Assembly: GCA_001829155.1 (NCBI GenBank)
Contig: MIAO01000096.1
Location: 1 to 43,083 of the forward strand
Source: Spirochaetes bacterium GWB1_36_13
GTDB taxonomy: Bacteria; Spirochaetota; GWB1-36-13
Reading direction: 5' to 3'
Length of the DNA: 43,083 nucleotides
Shown: positions 42,815 through 43,083 of the stretch, one piece after another
Layout of the letters: every line of letters begins with the position of its first letter
How positions within the stretch are numbered: position 1 is the stretch's first letter
Notes under the pieces: model-generated
The model's database searches: none
What the model was told of the DNA's origin: nothing
The model's input: only the letters and a program-made list of their open reading frames with translations
Translations under genes and position numbers: made by a program

Positions 42815-43083
42815 ATTATTGAAAAATAGAACTATGGTTTCAAACCTGAAATAAAGCCGGATGGGGAAAGCCTCTCTCGTGGGGTATCAAATGCAATGAT
42901 TTTAAAAATTTTGGGGTGAAAAAAAAACAGATTTTGTTTCTGGATAATCTCTGTATTATTTTTTATCAAAACAGAAATTGATTTAAGAAAAGACTCCGCC
43001 TGCTGGATAAACTATAAAACGGGATTTTTATTTCGTAAAACCCCATCGGATTAGAAGGATATACGAAATTCGTATATATGGAG
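42815..43083. other. Intergenic tail downstream of ligA
   Basis: I see no convincing gene. An inverted repeat ATATACGAA-A-TTCGTATAT at 43059-43077 ends one base before an ATG (43078) that may start a gene outside the window; GAAGGAT lies 17 bases before that ATG, too far for a normal ribosome-binding site. GGTTTCAAACC near 42838 is a small palindrome. No terminator is evident after ligA. Confidence 0.4.

Noticed and set aside
1-43083. tRNA, rRNA, tmRNA or riboswitch genes
   Set aside because: Reading the gaps, I found no T-loop GGTTCRA-type block with a matching acceptor stem and no recognisable structured leader; a covariance-model scan would settle it.

Overview
The window looks like a chromosomal segment from a low-GC (visibly AT-rich), Gram-negative, flagellated bacterium, most likely a member of the Spirochaetota. 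Three things point there. A 924-residue GreA is fused behind a long helical-repeat region with a tudor/CarD-like insert, a layout I associate with spirochaetes. There is a TatT-like periplasmic TPR lipoprotein-type gene. An flhB sits away from other flagellar genes. Lnt, Psd and PssA indicate a diderm envelope. HisD and TyrA indicate at least partial amino-acid biosynthesis. The lineage call is inference from gene content, not from a marker tree.

Layout. 1-1641: a very AT-rich accessory patch on the minus strand, with HicA-HicB toxin-antitoxin, a HEPN-like protein and a small Cys/His protein. 1977-8586: a plus-strand block with tyrA, then rpsA, a membrane-anchored TPR protein, hisD, an alpha/beta hydrolase and an MFS transporter, the last five nearly gap-free. 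8587-9038: a repeat-rich spacer. 9039-10172: flhB. 10316-14951: a large PAS/GAF hybrid histidine kinase followed one base later by a REC-kinase. 14955-15766: a decayed patch with a broken ankyrin gene, a MITE-like insertion and an orphan symporter accessory gene. 15888-23761: M18 aminopeptidase, dCache-PAS-PP2C phosphatase, another MITE, a membrane histidine kinase, and a three-domain protein joining a catalytically dead nicotinamidase-like domain, an APH-type kinase and a dual-specificity phosphatase. 23790-27744: inverted-repeat element, TatT-like gene, DEAD-box helicase, beta-propeller protein. 27741-31914 (minus): REC-PAS-HisKA_2 kinase, HD hydrolase/AMMECR1 pair, GyrI-like protein. 32210-36399: psd-pssA-lnt-tgt. 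36480-40638 (minus): greA fusion, TPR protein, unknown gene. 40781-42814: ligA.

How it works together. Roughly half of 10-30 kb is signal transduction: two-component kinases, a PP2C phosphatase and the kinase-phosphatase fusion. These are natural candidates for one regulatory neighbourhood, but no output gene (DNA-binding regulator, anti-sigma antagonist) is visible. The lipid/lipoprotein block (psd, pssA, lnt) makes phosphatidylethanolamine and finishes lipoproteins.

The most unusual items are the pseudo-nicotinamidase/kinase/phosphatase fusion (21446-23761) and a family of three MITE-like elements. The MITEs have 17-bp terminal repeats and, in two copies, a TTAT target duplication. One of them has rewritten the C-terminus of a small membrane protein gene. 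I saw no tRNA, rRNA, CRISPR array or transposase gene.
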